A stretch of 35,524 nt of DNA from Sperchopsis tessellata (GCA_033557685.1 JAWQRN010000165.1:1-35524), one strand, 5' to 3'; shown: positions 10,696 to 22,560, counted from the first letter of the stretch. The notes: generated by a model not told the origin, from the sequence alone. Program-made: numbers and translations.

Positions 10696-13600
10696 ACTTT
10701 ATAGGTGATAAATACATTTGATAATTGTTGATATACGTTGCAAAGTGTAGATGTAATATTGTAAAAAGCTACTTATGCTTATTTACTTAAAAAAAAAAAT
10801 CGGATATCGTAGCCCAACTGTACCATTAGAAGCTTTCTTAGTTAAGTATTTTGGTATCATGTTTGCTATTATCTTTAATAGCTGTTCCAACATTTATAAT
10901 TTTGTTTCATTCATTTTTATTAAGAAAAGAAATATACTGATAAATTTTTGACAGAATATTTTATCTTTTACTTTAACTTCATTAAATCCTCTATCTTTTG
11001 ATATATATTTAATTAAATTTTCTTCTTATAGTACAGAAAGGGCGAAAACATAATTGGATAAGTTTTTCGTTGATTTCAATTTTTCTAAAAGTCATTTTTT
11101 AGAAAAACGGTGCTGTATATAGTTTCTCTCGTTACATAAAAAAGTATTTTGCTATTAAAATATAGAAGTTTAAAATAGGTATAAGATTTTTTAAGCTTTT
11201 ATTGCGGGATATTGGAGTTTGTATCTCACCACGGCCTGATGTTATGTAAATTAAAAACTGAATGAAACTGAGTTGTGTATATGGTTCCTTTAATTTATGG
11301 ACTCTAAATCCAATCATTTACACCTTACCCTAAGTATATATATATTGTTTATTTGACGTTGGCTTTTTCTGCACCTGATAATTTTTCTGAATCCAATGTT
11401 CTAACTAGAATCACAAAAACCAAACTGCTTTGGGGGTTCAGACCCTGGACACCTCGCAGGCTAGTATGCAGTAAATTACACTATATATATCCTTATATTT
11501 TAGCTTCTCACCGCACATTTTCCTAGACAGATGTGGTCATCTCATCGACCTCCCAATGGTTGACTTCTTCCACCTTTAAAATTACAAAAATGTTTTGTAT
11601 TCCTAACAATAATTAAATCAGCACTAGCAAAATATTTTAATAATGATATTTCTCTCTAGTTGACATTTGTACTCCTCTGTACAATATAGTGCAAGTTAAT
11701 ATCATATCCCATCAGCTCTACTAGGTATTCAATTTTGCAGTTCATGATTTCATTGAAAGAAGGTCTTACCATAGCATCATAAAAGATATATGCAGGCTGT
11801 GATAGCCTTCCTTTCTCCTCTCCCATATGGGAATTGGATCTGGACCGCTACTGAGACTCTAAAGCAGAAGTAAGAAACTATAATTAAGTATTCCAGTATT
11901 GTTCTAGCCTCTCATCTTACCCTTGTTAAGCCATTGTTCTTGAATTATGGCTATAAGTGACCTCTACCACACACTGCATCACTACTCTGAGTAAGCTTTC
12001 CAAAGTGTTTTTATAGTTAGGTCAAGGGTCTTAATTGGGCCTGTTGGTGATATTTTAATGCCTAGAGGAGTCTAACCCTATTAAACAGGCAGTTTTCAAA
12101 CTTCCATCTACCTAATATTTTATGTCTAAATATACAGAGCTTGATACCAAGCAGCCAAAGAGCCATATGTTGGAAATCTAGCTTTTCAGCTTCTTCGTCT
12201 CACAGAGATTCTTCCTAAAATACATTTAAATCATCTAAGGTACATCCATGGAATCATAACTCCTTGAAGGCACAACTAATGCCAAACCTTTGGGTGTATC
12301 TAGTCTTGAAGATAGAACTAAGCCACACCATCAGATATAACTGTCGCCACTTCGTCTCTGCTTCTTCATTTCACAGAGATTAATTCTACGATGCATTTGA
12401 ATGATGTAAGTTTATTTTTGGAATCATCACCCCTTGCAGCCATAAATAATGCCTCATCTTTGGATGTATCTTGTCCTGAAGGCATTCAAAAAGCTATGCC
12501 ATTTGAATTAATTGTCTTAAAAGGCACAACAAATGCCAGGATTGCTCCTAGATAGACACTCAATCCTATAATTGAAATTCTCGCTCTTCAAATCTGTTTC
12601 CACAAGTAGTTTGGGAAAGTCCAGTCCTTGTAGAATCCTACTTATGGAGGAAAGGTTAAATTACAATAGGAGATCAACAGGTACCCTAAGGGCAACATTC
12701 ACAGAGTTTTCAGAGCCATACCTCATGTTTAGTTCTAACCTGGAGCACCTTAAGAAAGGTGTAACTCTTCACCAAGTAGGAAGATTATGAATCAGACTAT
12801 TCAAACTTGACCATAGACATTTTACTATTCGGTGTTAGTGACATGTTCTTTGAACTATATATGAATCTTGTATATCCACAGCAGATTCCAGATGGTAAGA
12901 TACATCTGAGAAAACATTATTTTGTAACAGTGCTAACTTCTCTGATGGTAGATACTTTTAAAGCATTTTTTATAAAAAACTTTATTTAATTCTTTTTGTC
13001 TAATTGAAAATATAGATATTTTTGGTGTGTCCCTTTTTTACTTTATAATGGATATTGGCAATAAATTGCTCACATAAATGAGAGGAACCATAACATAAAT
13101 AAAAGGTCGAAATGTACTTCAATTACTAAAATTCAAGAATATAATTCGATACTACAATATCTGTTTCTTTTCTTATATGACCTTGCTCATAATAACTGTA
13201 ATATACTTATATAAAATATATTTAAAATGATGGCAAAATAAGAAGTAATTTATTTTGCAAAAAGTATATTGTTAGACGTACCAAAATGTCGATGAATGGT
13301 GCAGACTATTATTTTTATATTTATTGAAAACGGTGATAGATTTGATTCAAATAGAAGTATTTTGATCTACATTATTTATGTAATATACTTGCTTTCATTA
13401 CATTGGACTTTTTTTTCAAGATAAATTCAAAATATTTCAGCTTTGAAATTGGTTATTTGGAGCAAGGTCTAGCCATCCAGAATTAGATTGTAGCAGGGTA
13501 TTTTTAATTTATTAAATGCTTCATCATCTATATACCTATGGCTTATGCATTCTACAAAAGAGACTTTTGTTTGTTATTTGCTTATAAAATGAAAAAGTAT

Positions 13601-13934
13601 ATTGTACATAATATTCAGATTGTATAAAAAACTATATAAGGAACTAATCACACATGTTTTATGTTTCGCTGTATTTACATTCTTATAGAGCACTAAAAAG
13701 GATGTATATTCAGGGTGTTATATTTGCTGTATCAAACAAATTCAAAAGTTAACTTCCGTAACATTGATATATTTTGTTTAGTATAAGTATATTTATAAAT
13801 AACCCAGTAGTTTATATTAGTATATTGTGTGTATATACAATGCAATTAAATTACAACTAGGTACATTAAAAACAAGACTATAGAAGCTAAAAACATGATC
13901 CTTTAGTTTTAAAATCTTATAAACAGGTACATAC
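10696..13934. other. Probable 3' UTR, then tract without an assignable gene
   Basis: Sequence after the stop at 10695 should be 3' untranslated. There is no AATAAA close by; the nearest common variant I see is ATTAAA at 10981. Beyond about 11000 no gene can be supported. The stretch 11750-12800 is somewhat GC-richer and contains the diverged tandem duplication at 12190-12516. Open frames at 12572-12790 and 12807-12989 (+) show no known motif. From 12990 to 13934 the DNA is very AT-rich and featureless. Confidence 0.5.
12190..12516. repeat. Diverged tandem duplication, period about 171 bp
   Basis: Two copies start at 12190 and 12361, each with CTTCTTC, then CACAGAGATT. Later they share GGAATCAT, AATGCC and GGTGTATCT/GGATGTATCT, and both end near ATAACTGTC/TTAATTGTC. 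A partial third match (GGCACAACAAATGCCAGG, near 12522-12540) follows the second copy. The period is divisible by three, and the plus-strand readings of both copies resemble each other (for instance LGVSSLED and LDVSCPEG), so it may descend from a repeated coding unit. I cannot identify it. Confidence 0.6.
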
Positions 13935-15010
13935 TCTGAAAACCAGGCAAGTTAAAGGCAAACCCCACAAAGACTATTTTGCCATCCGATTGTTTCTTCT
14001 AATAAAATTCTTAGTATAATGATATTACCAATACATGAATAATTTTTCTTAAAACCAGTTTGATTTTCTCTTAGTCTTTGTGCAAGTTGATCTTTAATTC
14101 AAGTTAAGATTATTCTTGTCTTAATCTTTGCGGTTACACATAGCAGGGTTATTGGACTCCAGTTTTTATATTGCCTCAAGTTGTCCTTTGGTAATTTAAT
14201 TATAACTTCTTCCAACCACTCCCTCGGTATGTCTTCATTTTCCCATATTTTTTTCATCAGTTCATATATTAAATCTGTCATCCTCTTAGTATCGGCTTTC
14301 AAGAGTTCGGCTGCTATTCCATCAATGCCAGTAGTTTTTCCTTCAATTGTTTCAGTACTCGTTCAATTTCCTGGTTACTAAATTCTTCACGATTCAAATT
14401 CAATTCTTCGTCTCCTTCGAGTTGTTTAATTGTCTCACCTATATTATACACCTTCCTACAATATTCTATCCACCTGTATATAATTTCCTTTTCTGTTTTT
14501 GAATAGAGTTCCATCCTTATCCTTTATGTGTCTTGTGTAATTTTGCTTGGTTCCTGTAATTTTCCGTATTATTTCATAATGTGTTCCCGTGGCATTCTTA
14601 ATAACAGCCTCTCCCACTACCTGTAGCATCTCATTTATATAATTCCATTTGTCTCTCCTAGCTCATAGTTTAACTTGTTTATTCTTTTCATTATATTCAC
14701 TTTCCCATTCCCTTTCCGTTTCTGAACCTTCATTTTTAGCATGTCTTAACTTTTTTCTTTCCTCTATTAATTCTTCACTGTTTCTTATGATCCATTTCTT
14801 CTGATTATTTTTTCTTGTTCTCAACACTACAATTTCTGTCTCAGAGAGTGCATTTTTAATTACTTGTCATGTTTCCTTGACTCCCTAGTTTTCCAGTTAT
14901 ATTTCTTCTGTGCTTAATCTTAATTCTTCTCGGAAGCATTGTTTAATTTCTTCGTCTTTCGATTTTTGCATGTTGTAGAACCATCGTTTTGATCGTTTGT
15001 AGAAAAATAT
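13935..15010 (-). mobile_element. LINE fragment: C-terminal endonuclease linker and N-terminal reverse transcriptase
   Basis: The minus strand gives a readable, frameshifted non-LTR retrotransposon protein. From high to low coordinates: a charged linker (EELIEERKKLRHAKNEG, near 14725-14775); KNATGTHYEIIRKITGTKQNYTRHIKDKDG (14520-14610); and WIEYCRKVYN. Then the RT entry block: SNQEIERVLKQLK and GIDGIAAELLKADTKRM (14270-14390). IPREWLEEVIIKLPK and NWSPITLLCVTAKIKTRIIL (14100-14235) correspond to the 'P..W....I..LPKKGD....NWRGITLL' block. QRLRENQTGFKKNYSCI (14040-14095) is the EQAGFR..RSC block. The copy stops near 13935, where the FVDF.KAFDS block would begin, so the catalytic core is missing. 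It resembles RTE- or CR1-related arthropod LINEs; the clade is not certain. Confidence 0.85.
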
Positions 15011-15470
15011 CGGCACCTCTCGTAATTTTAACGTCTTGTATCCAATTTTCCCATTTTTTTCAATTATTATATGATATCTGATTTCTTACATTTCTTCCAT
15101 TGTCATATCTCTACCATCATTTTCACTTCTTATCTTAGCATTTTAAGATTATTTTTCTTAATATGTGAAATATCATATGGTATACTTACTTAAGATAGCT
15201 CTTGACACTCACCAATGTGTTAAATAAAACTTTCACAATATCAATTGAATGGCTTTATATGAGGTCTTCAGTTTTCACGTTCAATGAATTAAATGTATTT
15301 CTTATGAATAAATGAATAACAGGAGGTCATCACTGTTACAATTTATTGTTACACTGTGTTGAGTAAGTTTATTTTTTTTGTTTACTGTAGAATTTTAATA
15401 GATTGGTGAAATCAGTTCTGTGAGTTATTTTCAGACACACGTTTTTTTGACACTTTTCTCTTACCTCTTT

Positions 15471-15790
15471 AGCTTTGTAATATTGAAAGGGAAAGTAACA
15501 CCTCCAAGAGCTTCGCAAGATACTGGTATAATAAGAAAACTAAAAAGATGTACTATGATGTAGAAAGCTTAATACAGTAATTAAGTAATTATGATGGACT
15601 GCAAGATGTACTGAAGATGTCAGATCAACACCGTAAATATATTCTGTCTCAAGGGGAGCTGACACCTCCACTTGTATAGATTTTATACCAACAACCTACA
15701 AAACAATTGGAGGTGTTAGCTTCCTTAATGACACTAATGAAGCTTGAGAAAATAGCCAAAATCGGCTTGCAAATCTATATATTTACTTAA
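15471..15790 (+). pseudogene. Possible decayed exon or unidentified coding remnant
   Basis: A textbook acceptor (TTTTCTCTTACCTCTTTAG, ending at 15470) precedes a reading of mixed-composition residues, unlike the low-complexity translation of nearby AT-rich DNA. It starts CNIERESNTSKSFARYWYNK and continues through KMYYDVESLIQ. After an in-frame TAA it goes on with NYDGLQDVLKMSDQHRKYIL and, after a TAG, QQPTKQLEVLASLMTLMKLE. Two stops in otherwise coding-like sequence suggest a pseudogenised exon or transposon piece. No family is recognised. Three copies of an ACACCTCCA-containing motif (15490-15507, 15655-15670, and inverted at 15707-15724) lie inside it. Confidence 0.3.
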
Positions 15791-16754
15791 TTAATGTATA
15801 TAGGCAACTAGTGATCTCAAGTCAGTACAGCAGGTGTGGGGTCTACTTATAAGTGCTCACAATAAATGGCAAACCTGTTTACATATTTTTAAACAATACT
15901 GAGGAGATTTGGAAGCTTGCAGGTATGATTCTGAAAATAAGGAAATATGTTTTTGATCTCAAAGTAATCAATAGTAGTGAGATTACTTTGATAGCAGTTT
16001 CTTGGAGATCGACGATATTATGTATGTAGTTCTTAAAAACTGAAATATTAAGTAATACCTGTTGTACCAGTGGTCCGACAAAGATACCAATTTTCAACAA
16101 CATAACTTCGACAAAAAACAGTAGAAGTTCTAAGTTTAAGACAGGTGCCAGTTTTGTATCAATGAGAGAAGCATACATTTGATTTGCATCGATGATATAT
16201 TAACACACAATATATTGAATACACTACATTTTTACTTATATAAAATTAAGTTCCTTAAACATACTCCTAAAAGTCTCTTAAGTAAGATTTAAAAAAGGAA
16301 ATTATATTTTCCTACAAGTAAAAGGAAGTTAACTACTGAATGAAAATTTAAAAGGCTGCATGGCACTTTTCATGTTGTAAATGTCTACATCTATGTTGGA
16401 TATAAGAGCACCTTTTGTGCAATTGTTTCATAAGCTATGTAAAAGCTGTCGATGGGTTTGCACTTTTGTTGAATTTTAAGAAATATAAATTTTATTGTAA
16501 GTTTTTATAAACATAAATGAAGTATATTTAAAATATGTATAAAGTCAATTATTGTAAAAAATAACAATCATTGAGTTTTAAATGAACCGACATATATTCT
16601 AATCAGTCAGTCTATTGAAAGATGTTTACATTTTGTTAAAATATAGAATCAAAGCAAAGATTTTTGATATCTATGGTAATGTAAATTTCCCTCTTAATTA
16701 TTTACAAATCATTTCGGAAAAAGTATTCTCTAGCCAAAGAAATCACAGTTGGGT

Positions 16755-16758
<4 letters not shown>
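15791..16758. other. AT-rich tract, nothing recognised
   Basis: No coding or repeat signal is supportable. The minus-strand open frame at 15879-16178 has no known motif and unremarkable composition. Confidence 0.6.

Positions 16759-16820
<62 letters not shown>
16759..16820. repeat. (TA)n microsatellite
   Basis: 62 bp of perfect alternating TA. It directly abuts the possible Penelope-like scrap on its right. Confidence 0.98.
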
Positions 16821-16821
<1 letters not shown>

Positions 16822-16890
16822 CAGTTGTGTTAGCCTACATTAAAGGAACTAGTGACATAGCTTCGAACATCCTACGCTTGCTATATCTCT
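16821..16890 (+). mobile_element. Possible Penelope-like element scrap
   Basis: Immediately after the microsatellite the plus strand reads VVLAYIKGTSDIASNILR. This resembles the conserved 'LPYIKGTSxxIxxILR' block that lies between the reverse transcriptase and GIY-YIG endonuclease domains of Penelope-like elements. The match is about 18 residues, ends at a TGA, and is not followed by the expected Cys-rich endonuclease motif. I call it tentatively. Confidence 0.35.
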
Positions 16891-18029
16891 GACTAACCGA
16901 TCTGATAATGGCTGAAGGATATCGACCAAAAGCTTATCAACAAGCTCGTTCTTCTCAGAACGAAGATGCACATACGTAGATTAAAACTCAAAAATCATCT
17001 TCTCCATATATATAGAAATGAGTGAGAGAGATAGAGAGAGAACAGTAGCAATCAAGAATAATATTAATAACAGATATCATTGTGTCAAATTTTATATAGT
17101 GTCCTAAAGCAGGTGTTGGATGCTGAAAAGATATCCAAAAAAATTATGAAATTTATAATATTTAATAACAAGGTGCAAGAACAAATCATAGTTTGGACAC
17201 TCAAACAAAATTCCAAATAAAAACCTTACAAAAAAGGCATGAAAGATAAAATAACAAAGGACCAGACCAAGAATTTGCTCACAGAGTGGAATAGTTTAAT
17301 GTCAGAATCATTATAAGGATCAATATTTCAAGGAAATATCAGTTTTAAAACATCGTGTAACAATATCAGCACATACATATTTCTCGTACTGATGGCATGA
17401 TGGATCTTCAATCAAGGACATGTCTACGTTAAAGGCTCCTTTGGCCTCTTGTTTCATTTAATATACATTTAGACCGTCCTATCCAATTGCATTTGGGCAA
17501 ATTTTAGCGCACGCTCATTACATATTACATATTGAATAAAATTGGGTTATATGGTATCTTGACCACTTTTGGAAAGATACTATATTACTAATAGTATATA
17601 GCAAGAAATTACAAATAGTCAGACATATAATTTAAGCATTAAATTGTTATGAACCTAATCTCTCAAGGAAATCTTGTTGTACTTTAACATAATCAAAAAC
17701 AATGCATTGGCCTGGAAAATTCCTCGATTACATTGATTATTTTGATGAAAAATATAAAGTAACAAGTTCTTTGAGCAAATGAAATGAGTACCCAGTAATG
17801 AATACTTTTTGCAAAAGTAACGAATCAATTCGGCTACTTAAAAATTACAACTTCAAACATCACTTTACATTGGTGACGATATTATAGTAAAAAGACGACA
17901 TATTCTTAACAAAGAAGAAAGTCATTGAGAAGATGCACAATAAGAGAATAATAAAAAGATCTTCAAATAAACGTAAATACTTTCGTTAACATAAGCAACT
18001 TTCAAATGGTTGAAGAATATATGATATAG
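16891..18029. other. Tract without an assignable gene
   Basis: It contains a short (GA)n-like run near 17024-17041 and otherwise AT-rich sequence. The segment 17880-18029, next to the LINE, may be the degraded 5' part of that element, but no endonuclease motif can be read. Confidence 0.5.
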
Positions 18030-19530
18030 ACATTGGACAGATTAAAAAAAATTTTCATACAGTTTGAAACACCTCCAACACAAGCGACAAGAACCAAAGG
18101 AGAATTTAACAAAAACACACTATTTCTAAATCCAAGCACACCAACAGATTTTTTTATGGTAATACAAGAATTGTCAAACTCAAAGGCAGTTGGTAACTAT
18201 GATATACCAATCAGAATCCTAAAAACAACTTCAGGCATTCTATGTTATCCACTAAATTATATCGTAAACCTCACATTTGAATCAGGTCAGTTTCTGGATT
18301 ACATGAAAAAAGCAGTGATCAAGTCAGTTTATATGAAAGATAATTAAAGCAAAGTTGAAAATTAGTGACGAAAAATACTGTTGCAAAATATTTAAAATTT
18401 TTTTGAGAAAATCATGGTTAGCAGGATGGAGGGTTTCTTCCAGATATTAAATATTATTATGGACAGGAGAACTGTTAAGGTGCTTGTTCAGATGGTGGGT
18501 TTTGTGAAAGGGGCTTTGAATGATGCCAGGTGTGTTGCGGAGCTTTAATTGATTTGTCAAAAGCATTTAACACCATTAAACACCACAATATTTTGTGCAA
18601 AATATAAATGATGGGAGTTAGAGGAACTGATCCCAAACTTGTCGAGTTATATACAGAAACTAGAACCACTGGTTTAAAAATTCGATCTGATTGGCAATTG
18701 ATAGATAGCGGTGTATCCCTGGGCTCTATTCTGGGACCATTGCTATTTATTGTGTATGTCAATGACCTTTCTGTTCGTCTACAGACAGATAAAGTGTTGA
18801 ACGTAGATGACACATTGACAGTTAACATATCTAATATCCTGAAAATTACACATAAGTTGTTTGAAGACAAAAAAACAGAATTAGTGCATTTTATGGGATC
18901 ATACTTAATCGAGGAATTTTCAATTATAATGATACTGTACTGACATTGAATAAAAACACCAAGTTTTTAGGAATATATCTGGGTAGCAGCCTTACCTGGA
19001 GAAGACACGTAGACACTGGCACCAAGAATTAGCAAGTTTTCATTTGTTCTGCTTTCCTTTAGATCTAAAACGATTGAGGTTATATGTCTGATAGCCTACT
19101 CTAGCTATGTGGAATCAATACTCCAATACTGATGTAGATACGATACTTTCGCTCCTAAAGACATGCTTGAGAGGGTGAGAATGTATGAATCTTGTACACC
19201 ATACTTTATAAGTAATAATATAGTTTCCATATGATCCATATTTGTTATAGAATCTGTACTTTTACTTAGGTAGAATTTAGGTTTCTTTGAGAGTGCTACT
19301 CAAATTTACTTCCATGATACAAGACCAATTGTACCCATGGCAAACTAATTTAACACTAGTGAAAAAAATAAACGTTTTTAACATTACTTTCAAGGTTTAT
19401 AATAAATTACTGGATTCAGTGAGGGCTAATTAAATTTGAAAAGTTTCAAAAGTGAACCGACCAGGGGGTTTTCAAGGATATACCTGTGTACAGGGAATCT
19501 TGGATGATAGTAATATATAATGTATCAGAT
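18030..19530 (+). mobile_element. CR1/jockey-type LINE, reverse transcriptase to 3' end, decayed
   Basis: Plus-strand blocks in order. At 18033-18347: LFLNPSTPTDFFMVIQELSN then YDIPIRILKTTSGILCYPLN and NLTFESGQF ('K..G.D.IP...LK', 'IN.SF..G.FP'). Near 18548-18600: LIDLSKAFNTINHHNIL (consensus DLSKAFDT.NH). Near 18705-18775: SGVSLGSILGPLLFIVYVND, matching GVPQGSILGPLLF.IYINDL. Near 18795-18815: VDDTLTV, a mutated FADDT. Near 18950-19010: TKFLGIYLGSSLTWRRHVD ('KFLGI..D..L.W..H'). The thumb/C-terminal region includes YESCTPYFIS near 19185-19215 and FHDTR (usually HNTR) near 19310-19325, and it fades out by about 19530. Frameshifts and stops are scattered throughout. It is a 5'-truncated, inactive non-LTR retrotransposon. 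Confidence 0.9.
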
Positions 19531-21129
19531 CTATAATGTTTATATAATTGTGTTTCGCTTGTTCTATACCTTTACTTTCACAGAATTAATGGAAAATTTA
19601 TAATTTGTATATTGTATGTAATATATTTATAATGTGAGTGATTAAGATAATAAAAAGTGCTGTACTTAAAAAGCAGACTTTAAGATTGTACACAAAAATG
19701 TTATTGCATTTACTTATAATAGAATATTTACAATATCTAAGATATCAAAAATCTTTCAAATATGCTTAGTTAAGGAATGCAAAAGGTGTGTAATCTCTTT
19801 AAATATGTAAAGGTGTTCTTTGTATTTTTGTTTACAGCTATCTATATCTTTATGTGCATCCATATGTAGGTATGTATCTACCTACAAAATGTACGGCTAT
19901 CATACAAAATATTTTATCCAAAAACTTTAGAAAAATTCAGTCAATACTAGCAAGAAATAATGAACCGAAAACTATTTTTTGAAATATTCTTTGAAGTTAT
20001 GAAAAACAATCATACATACAATCATTTTTAGAAATGTTAACAATGGTGTTATGACGTTCTTTTTTGTCCTTTTAGTCACTGCATGGACTAAATAATTTAT
20101 AAATGTCAACTGGCGGCATAAACATGAAGTTTGTTAGTAAATGTAATTAACCAAATAAACACACCAATATATTAAATATATTAATTCACAAAAAATATAT
20201 ATTAATACGTGGTAGAAATTAACACTAGTCTAGTAAGAATATTACTACTGTTTGTCATCAAAAATCTCTACCATATTTAGGAATCTGTGAGATATCTTAC
20301 AATTTAAAAGTCTTTTTATCCCTCTATACTGCGATTATTGATCGATCTAAATAATGATATTGTTTTGTAGAACTAACTCTATTGTACTTCATACACTGAT
20401 AGAAAGTATTACTCACTGTTTATTGGCATAAAGTGCCGTTTTAACAATAATTGTCTGTATAACTATATTATTTAAGCACATGTTCATTATCCTCAAAATG
20501 TACAAAATGCTCTAAATATTCGATGCTGTATAGGCAACCAAACGTACAATGCTTTGAATATTGATTATGTGCTTTTATTCTAAAAGTTTTCTATTATATA
20601 AAGTAAATATGTTGCTCCTTATAAGAGATGAGTAATAGTAGTAATAGTAAAATTGAAGCCATGTATACATTTGCTGTATTTGGACAGAACACTTAGCGGA
20701 ACCAGAAATAGCATATAAGTTTGTATAAAATGAACAGGAGCTATAATATTCCTTGTATATTTAACAGATTACTGATCTAATTATGTATTTTTGAGACATA
20801 ATTATTTCTTGAATATATAATGTTATACTCCTATTAGCCCGTTCATAGTCCATATCTAACGTGCTAAAAGTGAGAACTAAAATTATATACCATATCTGAA
20901 TCGGAAAAACCTCATGGTAATAAGAAATAATAACTACATCAGTTTTGAAAAAACATGCTAAAATATATGTGTGATGGTGTACAAGTGCTGCTACTCAAAA
21001 AAATTTAAATTATATGGAACTAAGATAGTTTTTAGTAAACCAGAGATGGTAGTCGTCGTCCAAGTTTACAAAAAGATCTAAACAGTAACAACTGTTAAAT
21101 TAAAAAGTATACAAATGCTTAGCACAATT
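19531..21129. other. AT-rich tract, nothing recognised
   Basis: No gene or transposon domain is readable. The only small structure is a 20-bp hairpin near 19866-19885 (arms GTAGGTA/TACCTAC). Confidence 0.6.
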
Positions 21130-22560
21130 CACTAACGACGATTACCAAAACATTGAACCAGATATAGAGGGAATGTTCCAGTAGTTACAATGGAGAGAAT
21201 GTATAGATGCATACAGCTATTAAAAAATGGCAGAGCACCTTGACCAGGTAATATTCCTGAGCAATTGATCAAGTATGGAGGGCCATGACAGGTGCAGCGC
21301 CTAACCGTGCTATTCAATTCAGTGTTAAATCGACAACAGATCCCTGAACAGTGAAAGAGGCACAACTAGTATCAATGTACAAGAAAGGGAGCAGCAATAC
21401 ACCCAGCAACTATCGAGGCCTAAGTATCAACAGCACCCTTAGCCGTCTATTTGGTAAAATACTAAAATATCTGGTGTAACAAGAGACATAAGGTTGTATT
21501 AGCGAAGAACAAAGTGACTTTGTAGCTGGTAGATCATGTACGGACAACCTTTTTATGCTACAAGTAATAGAACTGCAATATATATTGACATAGAAAATGC
21601 CTACAATTCGATATCAAGACCAAAACTATGGCAAGCATTGTGAAGGTTAGGAGTGAGTAATAACGTATTGAATATTATAAAACAATATTGTTTTATGAAG
21701 GAAGGTAATAAATTATCAGATTCAATAACTCCTACAAAAGGCCTAAAACAAGGATGTAGTTTACCACCGTTGCTCTTCAATATATATCTGGAAGCATGGA
21801 AAAGAAGCTGTGGTGGAATGGGTACCCTAATTGGAGATAGCAATTTGTCACATTCAATTTTGCAGACGATCAAGCAATTTTTGCCCAAGACGCATTTGTC
21901 ATGTAGTTTATGCTCCACAGATTATACCAACATTAATAAAAGTGGGGCCTTAAAATTTGTACAACAAAATCGGAGTACATTGTATTTAATTCGACGGTAC
22001 ATTTTCCAATTTTAATAGCAAATGGGCAACCAATTAAACAAGTTAGCTCTTCCAAATATTTGAGCGTGTTAGTGACAGGAGATGAAGGAATGGGCTACAC
22101 CAACATAAGAATAAAATTTAACAGGCTAGAAAAGTCAGATTGTTTGTGGATAATCTTCATGATTTAGAAAATAAAAAATAGTTTTTTAATATATATATAT
22201 ATAATATTGCGACCGGTTTCGGCCACACTAGGTCATCTCAAACTTTTGAGTCAGTGAAGGCAACAACACAACTAACGAGTTTCTTTTTATTTTCTAAATC
22301 AGGCTAGAAAAGTGGTGGGCCACCTCAACTCTATATGGAACAAGCATATTACAAAAAATGTGTCGAAACACATCGGAAAAAGCCTGGTCGAATCGGTGTT
22401 GAGCTATAGCTGCGAAACATCAACACTTAATGCTGACACATGAAGAATAATTTCGAAGGACAGGTGTAAATTTCTCATAACCGAAATGAATAATGTTATA
22501 GCTACGAAAGTATGTGGAGACTTGTGTTCTCGTACTATGTAATATGGACATAATAGAAAT
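21130..22560 (+). mobile_element. LINE reverse transcriptase fragment with FADDQ box, decayed and interrupted
   Basis: Plus-strand blocks in order. LLNSVLNRQQIP-like entry near 21310-21345. EAQLVSMYKKGSSNTPSNYR and GLSINSTLSRLFGKILKYL at 21355-21475 ('PxYKKGDxxxxxNYRGxxxxxxxxKxxxxI'). EEQSDFVAGRSCTDNLFMLQ near 21500-21560. YIDIENAYNSISRPKLWQA near 21580-21640 (the KAFDS block with Asn in place of Asp). TKGLKQGCSLPPLLFNIYLE near 21735-21795 (RQGCxLSPxLFNIYLE). FNFADDQAIFAQDAF near 21856-21900, keeping the catalytic FADD intact. IANGQPIKQVSSSKYLSVLV near 22013-22075, then ARKVVGHLNSIWNKHITKNV, SLVESVLSYSCETSTLNAD up to 22440. A 164-bp insertion splits the C-terminal part. The reading ends near 22560. 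The order and motifs are those of a non-LTR retrotransposon; stops and frameshifts show that it is dead. Confidence 0.9.
22136..22299. mobile_element. 164-bp non-autonomous insertion with 14-bp target duplications
   Basis: The 14 bases CAGGCTAGAAAAGT occur at 22122-22135 and again at 22300-22313, and removing 22136-22313 rejoins the LINE reading (…ARKVVGHLNS). Inside is a perfect 17-bp inverted repeat: 22161-22177, and 22284-22300, which overlaps the target copy by one base. On the minus strand, between them, the insertion carries GACCTAGTGTGGCC followed by GAAACCGGTCGC. This is a GAAAC-containing motif reminiscent of the hammerhead or pLTR sequences of Penelope-like elements. A 14-bp duplication suits target-primed or Penelope-type insertion better than a TA-inserting DNA transposon. 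The family is not certain. Confidence 0.75.

Noticed and set aside
16888..16960. CTGATAATGGCTGAAGG...CGACCAAAAGC, hammerhead-like order of boxes
   Set aside because: The core boxes are wrong (CUGAUAA, CAAAA) and no consistent stem I or II pairing is visible.
18475..18870. 131-codon minus-strand open frame
   Set aside because: It lies antisense to the reverse transcriptase of the plus-strand LINE and is a shadow of that coding sequence.
21601..21918. 105-codon minus-strand open frame
   Set aside because: Antisense shadow of the FADDQ-box LINE.
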